Shown here one piece after another: positions 11,721 through 24,040 of a stretch of 64,000 nt of DNA. Below the pieces are notes generated by a model, which was given only the letters and a program-made list of their open reading frames with translations, ran no database searches and was not told the origin of the DNA. The first letter of the stretch is position 1. The number at the start of each line of letters is the position of its first letter. The position numbers and the translations under genes are program-made. The stretch is from Vicia villosa (Eukaryota > Streptophyta > Magnoliopsida > Fabales > Fabaceae), in assembly GCF_029867415.1 (NCBI RefSeq), contig NC_081183.1, forward strand, positions 146,502,798-146,566,797, given 5' to 3'.

Positions 11721-12484
11721 AATAGTCGGGATAACTCAAACTCCTTTTATTATCTGGCGGATTATTTCCTCGTTCTTCATCGAATCTACAAATAATAATT
11801 ACCAAAATTAAACAACATTATAGATAACGAAAATTGACGGTAGAGAGCAAGAATATTGAGATCTCACCAAAAAAGGATCTTCCTCTCTTCCTTGCACCTT
11901 TTTCTCCAAAAATGCTAAAACTTAAATACTTCACCAGTAAACATAACTGTTTGAGGGAATAATAAACCAATTATTTAGAGGGTTAATAATTTTTTTTGGA
12001 TTATTCAACCTCTAAAAAATTTACTATTTAAAATCTTAATTTTACTTGCGTAAAATATGCCCCCTTTCGAGGGAATGACAAAACATTATCGTAAATCATT
12101 CTTAATGAAACGTTTGATAAAGAGTTGGTTTAAAGCAATGAGACAGATAAATCTATTATAGACTTATCTTATCAATCTACTAAGAGTTTAAATGATCATC
12201 ACAAATCATTATAAATGTTAAGAAGCATACTCAACAAAACATTCTTTGATCATGTTCGTTGAAATACACCATTAACAAACATCATTGGATCACAAGCATC
12301 AGTAACATAAAACGCCATTAGGAACATCATGTATACTCAAAGGCATACATCTTTCTTTTCACAACATTACTCAATGCGCAATAAGGTTTCATTTAAAGTT
12401 GTGAAGCATCCTCGCAAAACAAACCATGCTTAATTATTCTTTCATAAAATTCATTTTTAGGAACTAAACAAAATATTCAATATT
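11721..12484. other. AT-rich spacer without recognisable genes
   Basis: No supported gene or RNA. A short inverted AT-rich stretch lies near 11,950-12,010. The right part may be non-coding sequence downstream of the minus-strand gag at 12,485-13,785. Confidence 0.4.
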
Positions 12485-13785
12485 GGATGTAAAGTTGATT
12501 ATCATTACAAGATCCTCTGCGAACTTCGATCTTAATTGAAATATTAGGCCAAGTAAATACTTCTTTATCTTGTTGTCTGCACCTTTCACTAAGACGAATT
12601 CCTCGTTAAATATTTTAATGTAGGGCCACATAAGTTCATCTTTCGCATGACCTATTAATCCTAAACTCTACACCAATTTTAGATGTTTTCTTTTTCGATA
12701 AGATGGGTAGTAAAGCGCCTGTGCAACTCATTCCACAAATCGATGGATTCATCCCTCAAATTCTATAACCACGTAATGTCACATTATTTTAGAATGGAGA
12801 GAATAGTTTGCATTTCTTTTAGTCACTCACTCTACAAATATTCCAGAGGATATCCACAATCTAGATGTAATCATTAGGGTTTGTTATGTTGCCATATGTC
12901 CAAATCCTTAGGGGCTTGTGGAAATTCCTTCGAATATACTATTAGTGTATCCTCTGGGTAACATCATTCTTGCTTTGAGTGTCTCTGTCGTCCCTCATCT
13001 CCTCGAAAATGGATGATGGTGACAAATCCCTGTTGTGTTGGTTGTGATTGTCACAAGGAATAAATGGCGAAAGTTTTTGTGGTATGAAATAGTGGGATAT
13101 GTTCCTTTAATGAATGTGGGAAATGAAGCAGCGTGATGATTCCGCTTGATTCTCATCAGAAAATGTCATTTTTTATCATTAACTCGTACTGTACCTCGTC
13201 TAATACTTTGTGGCACGGTTGCACTTGGTAGCCATGATTGATCATTTTGATTCACTATAGACTTTTGTTATGTTGTTTCAATGTCGTATACTTCCTTTAA
13301 ATGGAAACTAATATAACTCTTAGTAGTAAGTCTATTTACTCGTTAGAAAGGGGGAAATGGGTTAATAATGGTACATCTGAAAGAGGTTTCTAAAGGTAGG
13401 ATACCCTTAATTGTTAAGGGAGATGATGTAAACGATGAAATCATTGTTGGTGGAGGTGGGAGAACCAACGTTCCCTGAGGTCATGAAGATGTCTTTTGTC
13501 CTTCCAAAGGCTCGTGGATGATTTTGATAATCTCACTAGTCAGAGACCGAGCGATCTGGTCGTTGGTGGCTCTAGATTCTTTTCCCCTTTGTTTACCATT
13601 GAATCTTGTTGTTGAATAATGTGGTGGAAACATTGAAGATTGTTTCCCAAAGACGACACAAGTTGATCTAGTAAAGACCTATCTAGTTTGTAAATGAGGA
13701 AGTGAACCAAGATCCTATGGTGAACCCTATTGATTGATTTGATGTATCGATGCTCCAATCTAATGATAGGGAGAAATATATACAA
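12485..13785 (-). pseudogene. Ty3/gypsy gag remnant, minus strand
   Basis: Read from 13,785 down, the minus strand gives LLDQLVSSLGNNLQCFHHII, a long degenerate leader, and then the gag core NLRDESIDLWNELHRRFTTHL (about 12,690-12,760). It ends with KKYLLGLIFQLRSKFAEDLV (about 12,500-12,570). These match the N-terminal, central and C-terminal parts of Tat/Ogre-like gypsy gag in the right order, although stops break every frame. The element ran on the minus strand, so any 5' LTR should lie above 13,800, where I cannot define one. Confidence 0.6.
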
Positions 13786-13789
13786 ACAC

Positions 13790-15298
13790 TCTGGCGTGCT
13801 AGTTAGTGACAGTCGAAAGTGAGAGCTATTTATGGTTAGAATAATGTGTATCTTAAAGTAGCATCTTCATTAGACACTTTTATAGTAATGTTCTAATATT
13901 TTCATAAATATAGAATCTTCTATACTATATATTTGTAGGATTGGAGAGATGTCAAGGGGTATTTCTAGGTACGATCTGACGGATCTTCTCCTACTAGTTG
14001 CTTTAATAAGGTGTCCTTTTAGGACAAGTTCATCTTAGATTATATGATACTTGAACATTCTTTGTCGATATGTATTATAAAAGAATGACAACGTCAGCCT
14101 ATAGCATCAAAGGAGTAATGTCAATACTCGTAATATTTAAATTTGACTATTCTTATTACTTTATTGATATCCTTCTTTTACGTTTTTAGGATGAGGTTAT
14201 TTTTTGGTCTTCAGTCTCTCCACTTTGTTAATGGATATAGATCTTTATAAGGAATTTTTCATAGACCATCATATGTGATCGAAGACCTTTGAATTAGACG
14301 TAATATAAAAATTGTCGGATGTGTTCGACGACCTTTGACTTAGATGAAATATAAAATCTTAATAGGAGATCCATATCTCAAACTATGTCAAATGATTGTC
14401 CAATATGAATTACTCCTATCCGATCCTAACTAAGCTAGCTTAACAATACTCAATTATGAATTTTCATCAAAATGGTCATGATCACAAAATAAATACATGA
14501 ACTTTATTTGAAGTAGGACCATATTCATTAATGAAATAATGTTATCTTTTGACCCCACATTCACATATCATTTTGCCTCCAAACAAACGCCATTAACATT
14601 CTCAACCCCGTTCTTTTCCTTGGGCCCCACCATCCTTGTCAACTAGCCCGGGCCCTAGCGGTTGCAGTTAAAACGGGGTTCAATTTTAGCCCACATACCC
14701 CTTGGGCTTTTCTACCCACTTACACTCACAACAGTAATATCCTGCAGAATTTGATGTTTTGCTTTTAACTTTCGTCCATCCTCTCATCATGTCCCAACTA
14801 TAATACTAACTTTTATAATGCAATAGTCTTGAATATCATTATGTGATTATTTAAATTTCAAATCTTTCAATCAATTTTATTTTGAATTTATTGAGGTAAA
14901 GAAAGCACCAAGTTTAAATATCACAATAGTTATGCATATTAATTAGTAAGATTGTGGTACAAGTTTTTTTTTCTTGTACGATTAACGGATTAAGGAGAGT
15001 ATAACTAGATAGTAGTTGGTGATTAATAATGTAATTAAGACATCTTTAAAAGATAGTGATGATGAACTTAAAAAGAGTATCAAGCCAAAATGCTTGATGG
15101 TATGTGATTAAGATTGAAAATGGAAATGAAGCTTTTTAGGATCATTTGCAATAATAGAGGCAAAAGTCAACATTCACAAATTATGTGTGGCTTCATTTTC
15201 AATTTTTTATTAATTTGTACCATGATCATATGGATCCATGGTATTGATGATTTGACATATATAAATATAAAGAATTTAGAATTTCAAAAATGAAGCCA
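13790..15298. other. Unresolved repeat-like and intergenic DNA
   Basis: No gene is supported. The left part may be leader or LTR of the minus-strand gypsy gag. Near 14,275-14,360 an imperfect tandem duplication occurs (tcgaagacctttga... / tcgacgacctttga..., each followed by an aatataaaa-type tail). The rest is AT-rich. Confidence 0.4.
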
Positions 15299-15305
15299 GC
15301 AAAAG

Positions 15306-15808
15306 ACGAATTTTTTTTTTAAATAATCAAGTCTTTTAAGAAAATTACGTAGATAACCAATGTTTCAAATTAATTATAAATATGACATTTTTTCATTCAA
15401 TTTATACATTTTTGCAATTCTAGGTGGCGACTACACCTAAAAAATAGACCAAACTGTCACTCCATATGGTGACAACACTTAAATTTAATTTTTTTTATAA
15501 ATTGTGGCGGTTCAAAACCCCGTAAATTTATTTATTTTAAAAAATTAAATAAACTTGCGGCGGTTATGACCGCCACAATTTACAATAAAAATTACAGCGG
15601 TTTTGAACTGCCACAATTTACAACAATTTAAATTTAAGTGTTGTCGCCACATGGAGTGGCGACTTGGTCTCTTTTTTAGGTGTAGTCGCCATCTAGGATG
15701 ACGAAAATGTGTAAAATGAGTGAAAAATGGTCATTTTTGTAATTAATTTGAAACATTGGTTATTTATGTAATTTTTTTTGAAGAACTTGGTTATTTAAAA
15801 AAAATATC
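15306..15808. mobile_element. Fold-back (long inverted repeat) element
   Basis: The left half is repeated almost fully as the reverse complement in the right half, with the centre near 15,560. Matching blocks run inward from the ends: AAATAA(T/C)CAAGT, ACCAATGTTTCAAATTAATTA, GGCGACTACACCTAAAAAA, then GACAACACTTAAATTTAA, and at the core short repeated segments of the GTGGCGGTT type. The sequence GCAAAAG occurs on both flanks (15,299-15,305 and 15,809-15,815) and is a candidate target duplication. There is no coding sequence. The transcript would form a roughly 250-bp hairpin, a structure that can feed small-RNA pathways. The superfamily is undetermined. Confidence 0.8.
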
Positions 15809-15815
15809 GCAAAAG

Positions 15816-16581
15816 CATTCCGTAATTGAATAAACAGTTTATAAAAAAACACTTATTATGATAAGCTTTATTTTTCAAGTACGTTAACTATTTTATTATT
15901 TTATATAATAAAAGATAAAATAAAATATTTTTTCTTATATATAAAATTTTCTCGTAAACTATTTTTGAAAATTTATGAAATAGCAACACAACTTAGTTTT
16001 TTTATAAGTTTTCAATAACCATTTTGTTTGTGATAGAATTATAAATAGGAAAGAGAATCTTTCAATGCGGTGGTGAATATTTATAGTATGGCAGAGTAGG
16101 TTGGGTGTGCAAAGTTGGTACTTTAACGCTTAAGTCAATGAAGTATTTGAAAAGTAGTTTGGATTTAGAGTGAAAAAAGGTACCTAATATTGGTAGGAGA
16201 TAGGTCAAAGGTTGGGGTCATATGCTCCGGTCTTAACTGAGTTCTCACATGTTCTTCACATGTTGTCTGCACCTTCTGCGTTGGGCCTCATGAATGAGCC
16301 TTTGTATGTGCGTCTTGCAACGATCTGAAACAGTTTGCACCTTAGTCCTTGTTACTACTTGTTCAACCGAGTGTTGTGTGACTCAAACTACCCTTGAAGG
16401 GAGTGGAAACGCGTGTTTCTAGTTCAGATCGTAATGATGATCCTCTTTTTAGGGCACTTGAGTGAAGTTCTTTGTGAAATAGTCCTTTGGATTTGCTACA
16501 TTTTGCAAAACAAGAACATGGAATAAGTATTCAAAGTGTTCAAGTTGTTCTAACTTGCTAAAGCTATATGGAGGTGCAGAA
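15816..16581. other. Spacer without recognisable genes
   Basis: No gene is supported in this stretch. Its right end (up to 16,581) continues, once the hAT-type elements are removed, into the sequence at 18,152. Confidence 0.4.
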
Positions 16582-16589
16582 GGTACACA

Positions 16590-18143
16590 TAGGGGTGTTC
16601 GCGGTGCGTAGGGGTGTTCGCGGGCCGGTTTGGTTCGATTTTGAGAGAATCTGATACCCAAACCGATTAAAATTAAATGGATTGGTATGGATTGGATTTA
16701 CAAATTTTTGCGATAAAGTCCAAACCGAACCGATCCGAGAAACAACGGATTGGTTTGGGTTTGATTGATCGGGTAGATAAAAAATACAAAAAAAAAAATC
16801 AAAAAAATAACTTATTTACAAAAATTAATTTTTCATAATATTATAAAAAATATAATATTAATAGTGTTCAAATTTAAATATTATACTAGAAATTTTTCTC
16901 TAATAGATCCAAAAATATCTAACAAGAAAAATATTTATGATTAAGACTTTTGAATCTATAACTAGTCACTTGAATTAATATGATAATGAATGTGTTTCAT
17001 AACTTTTATATTCATTTATGATATTACACTATCAATTTTCTAATAACAAATTAAAATAGCATAACTTGTCCACACACAACATTTTATTTTTTTCTTATTG
17101 AAGTTGAATGCTTCGTAGTAATTTTTATGATAATTAATTATGGTTGATTTGGGTTGGGCTTGCGGGTAAAAAATTGAAAATCCGATGCCCGAACCGATTG
17201 TCATTGGATTTCATTGGTTTGGTTCGGTTCTTGCCCGAACTGAAAAAACATCCAACCCAAACACTATAGTTTGGTTCGGATTCTAGTTTGGTTCGGATTT
17301 ACCCGAACCAATGAACACCCCTAGCGGTGCGGTTTGGGCGGTTTTTACGAAAAAAATCATCCGAATCGCAAGAGAAAAAATCGTGCAGTTTGGTTTGGTT
17401 CGGTTGGTTCGGTTTTTTACACATATAGATGTCAACATAATTTTGTATTTAGACATTCATACACTATCAAATAACAACAAAACTCGTCATATTTTGACAA
17501 CAATTTTCCATTTAATATGTAAAAATTAAATTAGACAAAAGTGGAATTTTAAACATAAAATAATAGCATAAAACAATATAAAAATTATTATAATGAAACA
17601 AAAAAATAGAAGAGACGAGAGATTAGTGAAGGTTAAAAAGAAAAAGAAAAAGTGTTGAGAGATTATAGATGAAGATGTACGATAAAAACGAAACTGAAAT
17701 ACGGAACATTTAGATAAAAATGAGAAGGTGAAAAAGAAAGAATATAAGAGAGTAGAGTTTATAGAAGAAGAAGAAGAAGAAGAAGAGGAAGGAAGATGTA
17801 TGTGGGAAAGAATGTGTGATAATGTTATTAGAGATTTGAGAAGATCGGGACTGAAATTATATGTGTAAGGATGAGAAAATTGTTGGTAATCATAAGGCTA
17901 AGGTATTATAGATTTAAGTTTGGGTTGAATGTGAGTTAAGTAAAATTTAGGTTGTAACATAATGCGGTTTGATTCGGTTTGGTTTGGTTTACAAAATACA
18001 AACCGCAAACCGAACCAAACCGTGCGGTTTTGTTAAAAGATGACCCAAACTAATTCGAACCAAATGCGGTTTTTTGCGGTTTCGGTTTGGTTTGGTTTGG
18101 TTTGCGGTTATCTATTGGATTGGTTTGGTTTTGAACACCCCTA
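16590..18143. mobile_element. hAT-type non-autonomous element (outer)
   Basis: Both ends carry the inverted terminal TAGGGGTGTTC / GAACACCCCTA, and the element is flanked by the perfect 8-bp duplication GGTACACA (16,582-16,589 and 18,144-18,151). An 8-bp target duplication with a TAGGGGTG terminus is the signature of the hAT superfamily. The sub-terminal regions are rich in GGTTTGGTTCGG-type motifs in both orientations. No transposase is present. A second element of the same kind sits 19 bp inside the left end. A purine-rich GAAGAAGAAG tract lies near 17,766-17,790. Confidence 0.8.
16609..17323. mobile_element. hAT-type non-autonomous element (inner, nested)
   Basis: This 715-bp element has the same TAGGGGTGTTC / GAACACCCCTA ends. 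It is flanked by the perfect 8-bp duplication GCGGTGCG (16,601-16,608 and 17,324-17,331), which is sequence of the outer element, so it inserted after the outer one. Sub-terminal regions again carry many CCGAACC / GGTTCGG motifs. There is no coding capacity. Confidence 0.8.
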
Positions 18144-18259
18144 GGTACACATGTTGAACACGATGTCCCAACATGTTGCTTGACATATGGGCCTTTCGCA
18201 TCAGGTCTTGGCTGTTGCGTTTTGGAAGAATCTCTAATCAAAGATTGGATCATATGCTA

Positions 18260-19093
18260 TTGTTATTAAGTTAATATTATGATTATATGATTTGTTGGAC
18301 AGTTGTGAAGATCAAATCAAATTTAAAGAGATTTAAATTTTAATTTGTAACAAATCAAATCATATATTTTTGTTGGAGATATTCAAGGATCAAATCAAAT
18401 ATTCAACAGAATCTGCAATATTTTTGGACGAAATCAAATCTCAAATCCATGAAGAAAAGCCTAGAAGAATTGCTATATAAAGGAGGACACAACCAGCTTT
18501 AGAATTCAAGCACTCAAGCTTTCATTGAAGATTTTTACAGTGCTAAGTTTTGTGTCGTGTATTCCAAGCTACTGCCCCAATTGGATTAGTGTAGAATCTA
18601 TATGTACACCTTTATGTTTCAGTAACTTGGCATATAAGGTTTGTATAATTGAGTTGTAAAACTAAACATCTTTCAACGATTTAATTGAAGTTGATCACTG
18701 GGGTTTAATGGTTGTAAATCTCCTATCACGGGTTGTGTGCTAGAGAAATAAAGTGGATGGATTCTCATATTTAGGGGGAGGCTCTAAATAGAAAGTCATT
18801 GGGTGGTGTTAGGAAGAGGAATTGAACAACGAAGATTTGTTGTTGCTTGTAAATCTAAATGTACTAAGCTATTAATAGTGAATTTCCTTTCTTTGGGTTA
18901 TGGACTCAGCCCTCCAGATGTAGGTGTGGTTTCACTGAACTAGGTTACCAATTCTTTGTGTTATTTATCATTTTTCAGCTCTATCAACTTGCACAACTCA
19001 ATTTGTTATATATGTGTTAATTATGATATATCTTATCGAACCTGTTGTCGGAGCATCATGTTCGACATCTGTCCCATGAGGAATAGAATTTCA
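18260..19093 (+). mobile_element. Copia-type 5' LTR
   Basis: The 3' terminus AATTTCA at 19,093 is followed at once by ATTGGAATCAGAGC, close to the tRNA-Met primer-binding consensus. A TATA box (TATATAAA, 18,474-18,481) is followed by a sequence similar to the LTR at 39,554-40,247 (a shared 'gagattt...aaat' block, a TATA region and a 'gttacca' block). The left edge at a TGTTATT is inferred by comparison with that copy; a start at 18,152 (TGTTGAACA) is possible. Confidence 0.65.
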
Positions 19094-21480
19094 ATTGGAA
19101 TCAGAGCAAGCACCCTAACCTGTTGGGTGAGCTCCAGGGAAGATAAATTTTGCTCAAATTGAGACAATAAAAGTTGAAAGGTCAGCCAACAAATCACCTA
19201 TTATGGATGGCAAAAATTATGAGTATTGGAATGTTTTGATGGTTACTTTTCTTAAAGCTTTGGGAATCAAAGAATGGAAAGTCGTGATAAAAGGATGGAA
19301 ACATCTATAAATCACTTATTTAGATGACACTACTAGCCTAAAACTAGAGGTTATTTGGACCAAAGCTGAAAATGATAAAGCCCTTGCAAACTCCAAGGTC
19401 CTAAATGCTTTACTCAAAGGAGTGGACAAAGAGATGCTTAAGTTGATCAATACATGTTCAGAATCCAAAGAAGCTTGGGAGATCCTCAAGACTGCACATG
19501 AAGGCACATTTAATGCTCATATGTCAAGACTGCAACTTCAATCTATAGGGATTGAGAGTCCGAGAATGAATGAAGAAACCTCTGACAACATGTGGCTTAC
19601 ACAGGAAAATGCATTATTGAAGGCAAGTCAAGCGATAAGGACTTGACTAATGAAGAAATAGTTAAGTCTTATAGGTCCTTGATCATCTAGTGGGAAGAAG
19701 CCTGCACTGAAATCGAGAAACAAAAGAAAACTATAAGTGAGCTTCATCAAGAGAATGAAAAGATTACTACTTCAGCCACTTATCTTACAGAAGAAATTTT
19801 TTTGTTAACATCCAACCTAGAAGATATGGAAAAATCTGTGAATAAAGGTTATGACGTATCAAAGAAAATTGTGGAAGACGATGAGACGTCAAGTGTAAAG
19901 ACTAGTGCTTAATTGCCAAAACAAACCCGAGCATAAGAGAAGAAGTCAAGAAATTCTATAACTATAGAATTTGACTACAGTCGTATGAACAAGAGAGACC
20001 ACATGCTCCGGCATTGTCCTCGACATGTGCATCCCTAACACATGAATTACTGGAATAAAAGATGTTATCACTGTGAAAAATATAGACACATAAGGTCCAA
20101 CTATTATAAACTATATGGATATCGTCAACCCTACAGAAAATCAAGGTCCAAAAGAAAAGAAAAGAAAAGAAAAGAAGAGTAAAGTGAAGAATGTGTGGAA
20201 ACCAAAATATTCTGCCCAAACCTCTTAGCTCATACATATCTCCAAGTGTCTTCTACAGAAGATTTGTATTTTGATAGTGGTTGTTCCAGACACATGACAG
20301 GAGAGAAGACTTATCTTGACACAATAAAATCCTACACAAATAGCTATGTCGCTTCTGGTGATGGTGCAAAAGGAAGAATCAAAGTCATAGGGAAACTTAT
20401 ATATCCTAGTCTTCCTAGTCTTGACAATGTGTTGTTGATTGAAGGATTAATTGCCAACCTGATGAATATAAGCCAGTTATGTGATCAAGGTCTTAAAGTG
20501 AGATTATACAAATCAAAATATGTTATTTCTTCTCAAGGACAAGAAATAGTCATGAAAGTAGCAAGGTTTAAGGATAATTTCTATTTGTAGATATCTCAGA
20601 ACAAATGAGACTCTTCAACATTTCTAATAATAAAAGATGATGAGACCAAGATTTGGCATCAAAAATTTGGTCATCTCAATCTCAAAAGCATGAGAAAAAT
20701 TATTCACGAAGAAGTTGTAAAGGGATTTCCTAAGCGCAATATTGAGGAAGGAAAAATCTATGGAGAATGTCAAATAGGCAAGCAAACCAAGATGTCTCAC
20801 AAGAAGCTCCATCATCTTGCCACCTCGAAGGTTATGGAATTGTTATACATGGACTTTATGGGGCCCATGCAAGTAGAAATCTTATGAGGAATAAGATATA
20901 TCTTTGTGTGTGTGGACGACTTCACAAGGTTCACTTGGGTTATATTCATTAGAGAAAATTCGGACATGTTTGAAGTTTTAAAAGAACTATGTCAACTACT
21001 TCAAAGAGAAAAGGGGACATAAATAGTAAAAATCAAAAGTGACTGTGACACTGAGTTTGAGAATTCAAAATTCTATAAGTTTTGTGTTTTAGAAGGTATT
21101 AGCCTTGAGTTCTCAGTTTTAATCATTCCACAATAAAATGGAGTGGTAGAAAGGAAGAACATAACCCTGCAAGAATCTGCTTGAGTTATGTTTCATGCAA
21201 TGAAGCTTCCTTATAATTTTCGGGTTGAAGCTATGAAAACAACCTGCCATATTCACAATAGGTAACCATTAGATTTGGTACTAAAGAAACTTAATACGAG
21301 TTATGGAAAAACAGAAAGTCAAATGTCAAATACTTTCATGTCTTTGGAAGTAAGTGCTACATCCTGTCAGATAGAGAGCAAAGGAGAAAGATGAATCTAA
21401 AAAGTGAGGAAGCAGGAATATGTTTTATGGAATACTTAGGATAATTCAGCTTATTTTGAATTTGCATAAGACCGATGAAA
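19094..21480 (+). pseudogene. Copia gag-protease-integrase remnant
   Basis: In order: the primer-binding site; gag (PIMDGKNYEYWNVLMVTFL near 19,200; EAWEILKTAHEGT near 19,470-19,510); a zinc knuckle CYHCEKYRHIRSN near 20,070 in which the last cysteine is tyrosine; the protease active site DSGCSRHMTG at about 20,270; the GAG-pre-integrase block IWHQKFGHL near 20,650; and an integrase core with MDFMGP, KSDCDTEF and NGVVERKN (the D-D-E positions). Many stops and frame changes interrupt it. The sequence ends in the block after the integrase (CYILSDREQRRKMN near 21,360). No reverse transcriptase, RNase H or 3' LTR follows, so the 3' half is lost. Confidence 0.8.
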
Positions 21481-21559
21481 ATTCATATGTAAGAAAAGGT
21501 AAAATGTGGAATTGTTAGTGAAAAGGATGTAATTTTGTTATTTGCTTTTTTGTGAATTT

Positions 21560-21828
21560 GAAATGATCAATTTATAGATCAAGTAGTAGTATTGTTTCAC
21601 AAGATTGCGACCTTTGATAAAAACACACAATTTTAGCAACACTTTTTACTAAGTGTTGCAATATTTTTTCTATTGCAACATTTCAGAAGTGTTGTCTATT
21701 TTAAATGTTTTCTGTAACCCTTCGCAAAATGTTGTCTATTCAAAAAAAAAAAACTCTAGCAATATTGCAACCTTATACCTACTTCAATATTTTATAACCG
21801 TTGTTTATTTCCGAATTCAAAAAATAAA

Positions 21829-21830
<2 letters not shown>
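21560..21830. repeat. Cluster of GTGTTGC-type short repeats
   Basis: The motif AGTGTTG / CAACACT / TGTTGCAATATT recurs in both orientations (for example 21,632-21,690 and 21,729-21,740). This resembles sub-terminal repeat regions of plant CACTA elements, but no CACTA terminus was found, so the identity is open. Confidence 0.3.

Positions 21831-21832
<2 letters not shown>

Positions 21833-21897
<65 letters not shown>
21833..21897. repeat. (TA)n microsatellite
   Basis: An uninterrupted run of about 32 TA units. An apparent YIYIYI peptide in this stretch is only a translation of the repeat. Confidence 0.95.
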
Positions 21898-21899
<2 letters not shown>

Positions 21900-21989
21900 T
21901 TGTCATTTGTTCATTAATTGATATTAATTACAACACCTATCTATAGTCTCCAATAAATAATTATTCGACATTAAGTATTTCAGCTTCTG

Positions 21990-23340
21990 TTCTTGAATAA
22001 ACTTGCACTCTGCATGGGTGGAACGGGATGAAACCAACGAGATCCCACGTTTAATCAAGGTCTAATACTTCTTCGGTTGAAATTTTTTTTTTTCACTTAA
22101 AAATCGTATAAATATATAGTTTAGTGTCTTTGTCAATATTTATATATGGAAAATATTTCTCTTTTTAATTTATTGATCAGTTAAATTGAGATAGGTATAC
22201 AACAATGACCTATCTTATTTGATGTTGTTCAGTGCATGTGGAACTATAGGAACCAGTGAATTTTCGTCATAAATTCGAGATTTATTGGATTTTCTCGACA
22301 ATGTAAGTGGTCAAGCGAATTTCATCATTTGCAAAACGTTGCTCCTGTATCTATCTAATTATATACAATAGGAGGAGTTGAAGCCTAATATTAATGTGAA
22401 AGAGAAACTTCCACGTATCAATTGTGTAATGGTTAGGTGCTTGATAGATCGTTTATGAAATGGCAAGGGATGATGGCTTATGGAAATGTGATTAGAAAAT
22501 ATATGACAAGTTTTGTGTGTAACCATGTTAGTTGTAAGGTGTGATTCTCGACCATATGACAGAACTTTGAAGTCAAATATAGTGTGTTAAAATTGGCACA
22601 ATAATGTTACAATTGTCAATTTTAAAATGAATTATAGAGTGGTTGTTAATAGTATGGTGAATGTCCAAAGTCTATTATGTGAGACTAGATCAAAATATAT
22701 AAGCAATAAAAGTATAAGAATGCTTCCACCCATATATAGATCATTCAGCCTATATTGGATTGGAGGTATTACAAATAAATTATAAAATTACAACGTCATT
22801 ATCCTTTTCGAGAGTTATTATTATAAAACAAACGTAAACAAAATATATTGAAACTAAAATTAGAATTGATTTGTGAAGTTTAATTTCTGATGCGGTGGTG
22901 TGAATCTTCGATACCGTGATGTAGAGATGAATTTGAAAGATTAACATTTCATCGCTCAGGTCAGTTACACTCTAAAAATAAGTGAAGTGTAAGTCTTAGA
23001 TCAGCAAATGTACCTTATGTCTGATGTATGCCACTTATATATGGATAATTTTACTGGACTTTGCATTATTGGGCTTGATAATTGGATCTTATCGTCTAAG
23101 ACATATGGTCAGTCCATAACAGTTGTCTCAAAGGCTTCTTCAGCGTTTTATCGACTGAGAAGTTTTTCGAAGTTGAGATCAGCATTTCATCATTAAAGGC
23201 CATGAGGCGATTAAAGAAGTAGTGATGAATAAGTGCATTAAATGCAATTCTTTTGATTGAGACATTTTGTCATTTTTTGAGACGTGTGGCCTTAAACTCA
23301 CAAGTTAGAGCGGGATGTTCATCTCTAGAACATTCGAGTG
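21990..23340. other. Unassigned DNA, probably old repeat
   Basis: No gene is supported. The part from about 22,900 to 23,340 may belong to the 5' non-coding region of the gypsy-type ORF1 that begins near 23,629. Confidence 0.3.
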
Positions 23341-23430
23341 CACTTAAGTTTGCTTGTATTTCTAAGGTGAAATCTGACTGTTGATTTCAACTTTACATCT
23401 TCCTTTGGATTTGACACATTTTTCACCTTC

Positions 23431-23440
23431 TATATATAAA
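23431..23440 (+). promoter_or_regulatory. TATA box upstream of the gypsy-type ORF1
   Basis: TATATATAAA lies about 190 bp before the ATG at 23,629, followed by a TC-rich leader. It is consistent with a retrotransposon LTR promoter. The LTR itself is not delimited. Confidence 0.45.
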
Positions 23441-23628
23441 GCATCAACTGTGTGAGAGCGGGTTTTCTCTTTTCCCCATAAATCTTTTGCTTCGGAATTT
23501 GCTTTCTCTTTGGAGTAGAGTGTTTTTAATCTTGCATTTATCCTCCACTTTCTCCATTTGTTCTCGTCCTTTTCAAGTACCATTCTTGCCTTGAACTCAT
23601 TTACTTGTTTCTAGTCTTTATTTTCACC

Positions 23629-24040
23629 ATGATTCATTTAGATGATCACCCTCTGAAGTTGTCTAGTGATTCTAGTAGTAGTGGTTTCTATCTTTTCGTT
23701 GGAACAAAAACCTCTACTAGTTCAAACTCCAACCTTTCGTTTACTACCCATTATGCTCCTGTTATAATAAATATTTCTGGTAGTTCTAAGTCAGAGAGGT
23801 TTTCTAATGATTTTTTAATAGAGAAACTTCTCTTGACGAGTCTTCTTTCAACGCACTTCTCTACGACAAAGGTGTCAGAAGCGATCGTGCACTCAGAACT
23901 ATACTCACTCCCTTTGTGGTTGTTGGGAACTCTGCTCCTCATATCCCGTCCCCATAAGAGGTAGATGTTATTGCTTTGAATAGGGAAGATGTTCTCCCCT
24001 TCATCAAAAGTTATAGGTCTGTCTTTTGTCGATACCCAAG
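23629..24040 (+). pseudogene. Gypsy-type ORF1, 5' part, cut by the Ogre insertion
   Basis: From the ATG at 23,629 a serine-rich N-terminus (LSSDSSSSGFYLF, INISGSSKSERF) reads to about 23,800. A second frame then carries the sense-like continuation (LDESSFNALLYDKGVRSD, DVLPFIKSYRSVFCRYP), so a frameshift lies near 23,800, and one stop lies near 23,957. At 24,040 the Ogre LTR begins. The reading frame resumes in phase at 35,882 once one copy of the 5-bp duplication is discounted. With the downstream part, it looks like the first ORF of an older gypsy-related transposon. Confidence 0.5.

Noticed and set aside
16582..18151. Interpretation of the TAGGGGTGTTC elements as Mutator-type with 9-10-bp duplications
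   Set aside because: An 8-bp duplication leaves identical TAGGGGTG termini for both nested elements, which fits hAT better; the 9-10-bp reading gives mismatched ends.
21653..21946. 97-codon frame with a long YIYIYI tract
   Set aside because: The tract is a direct translation of the TA microsatellite.
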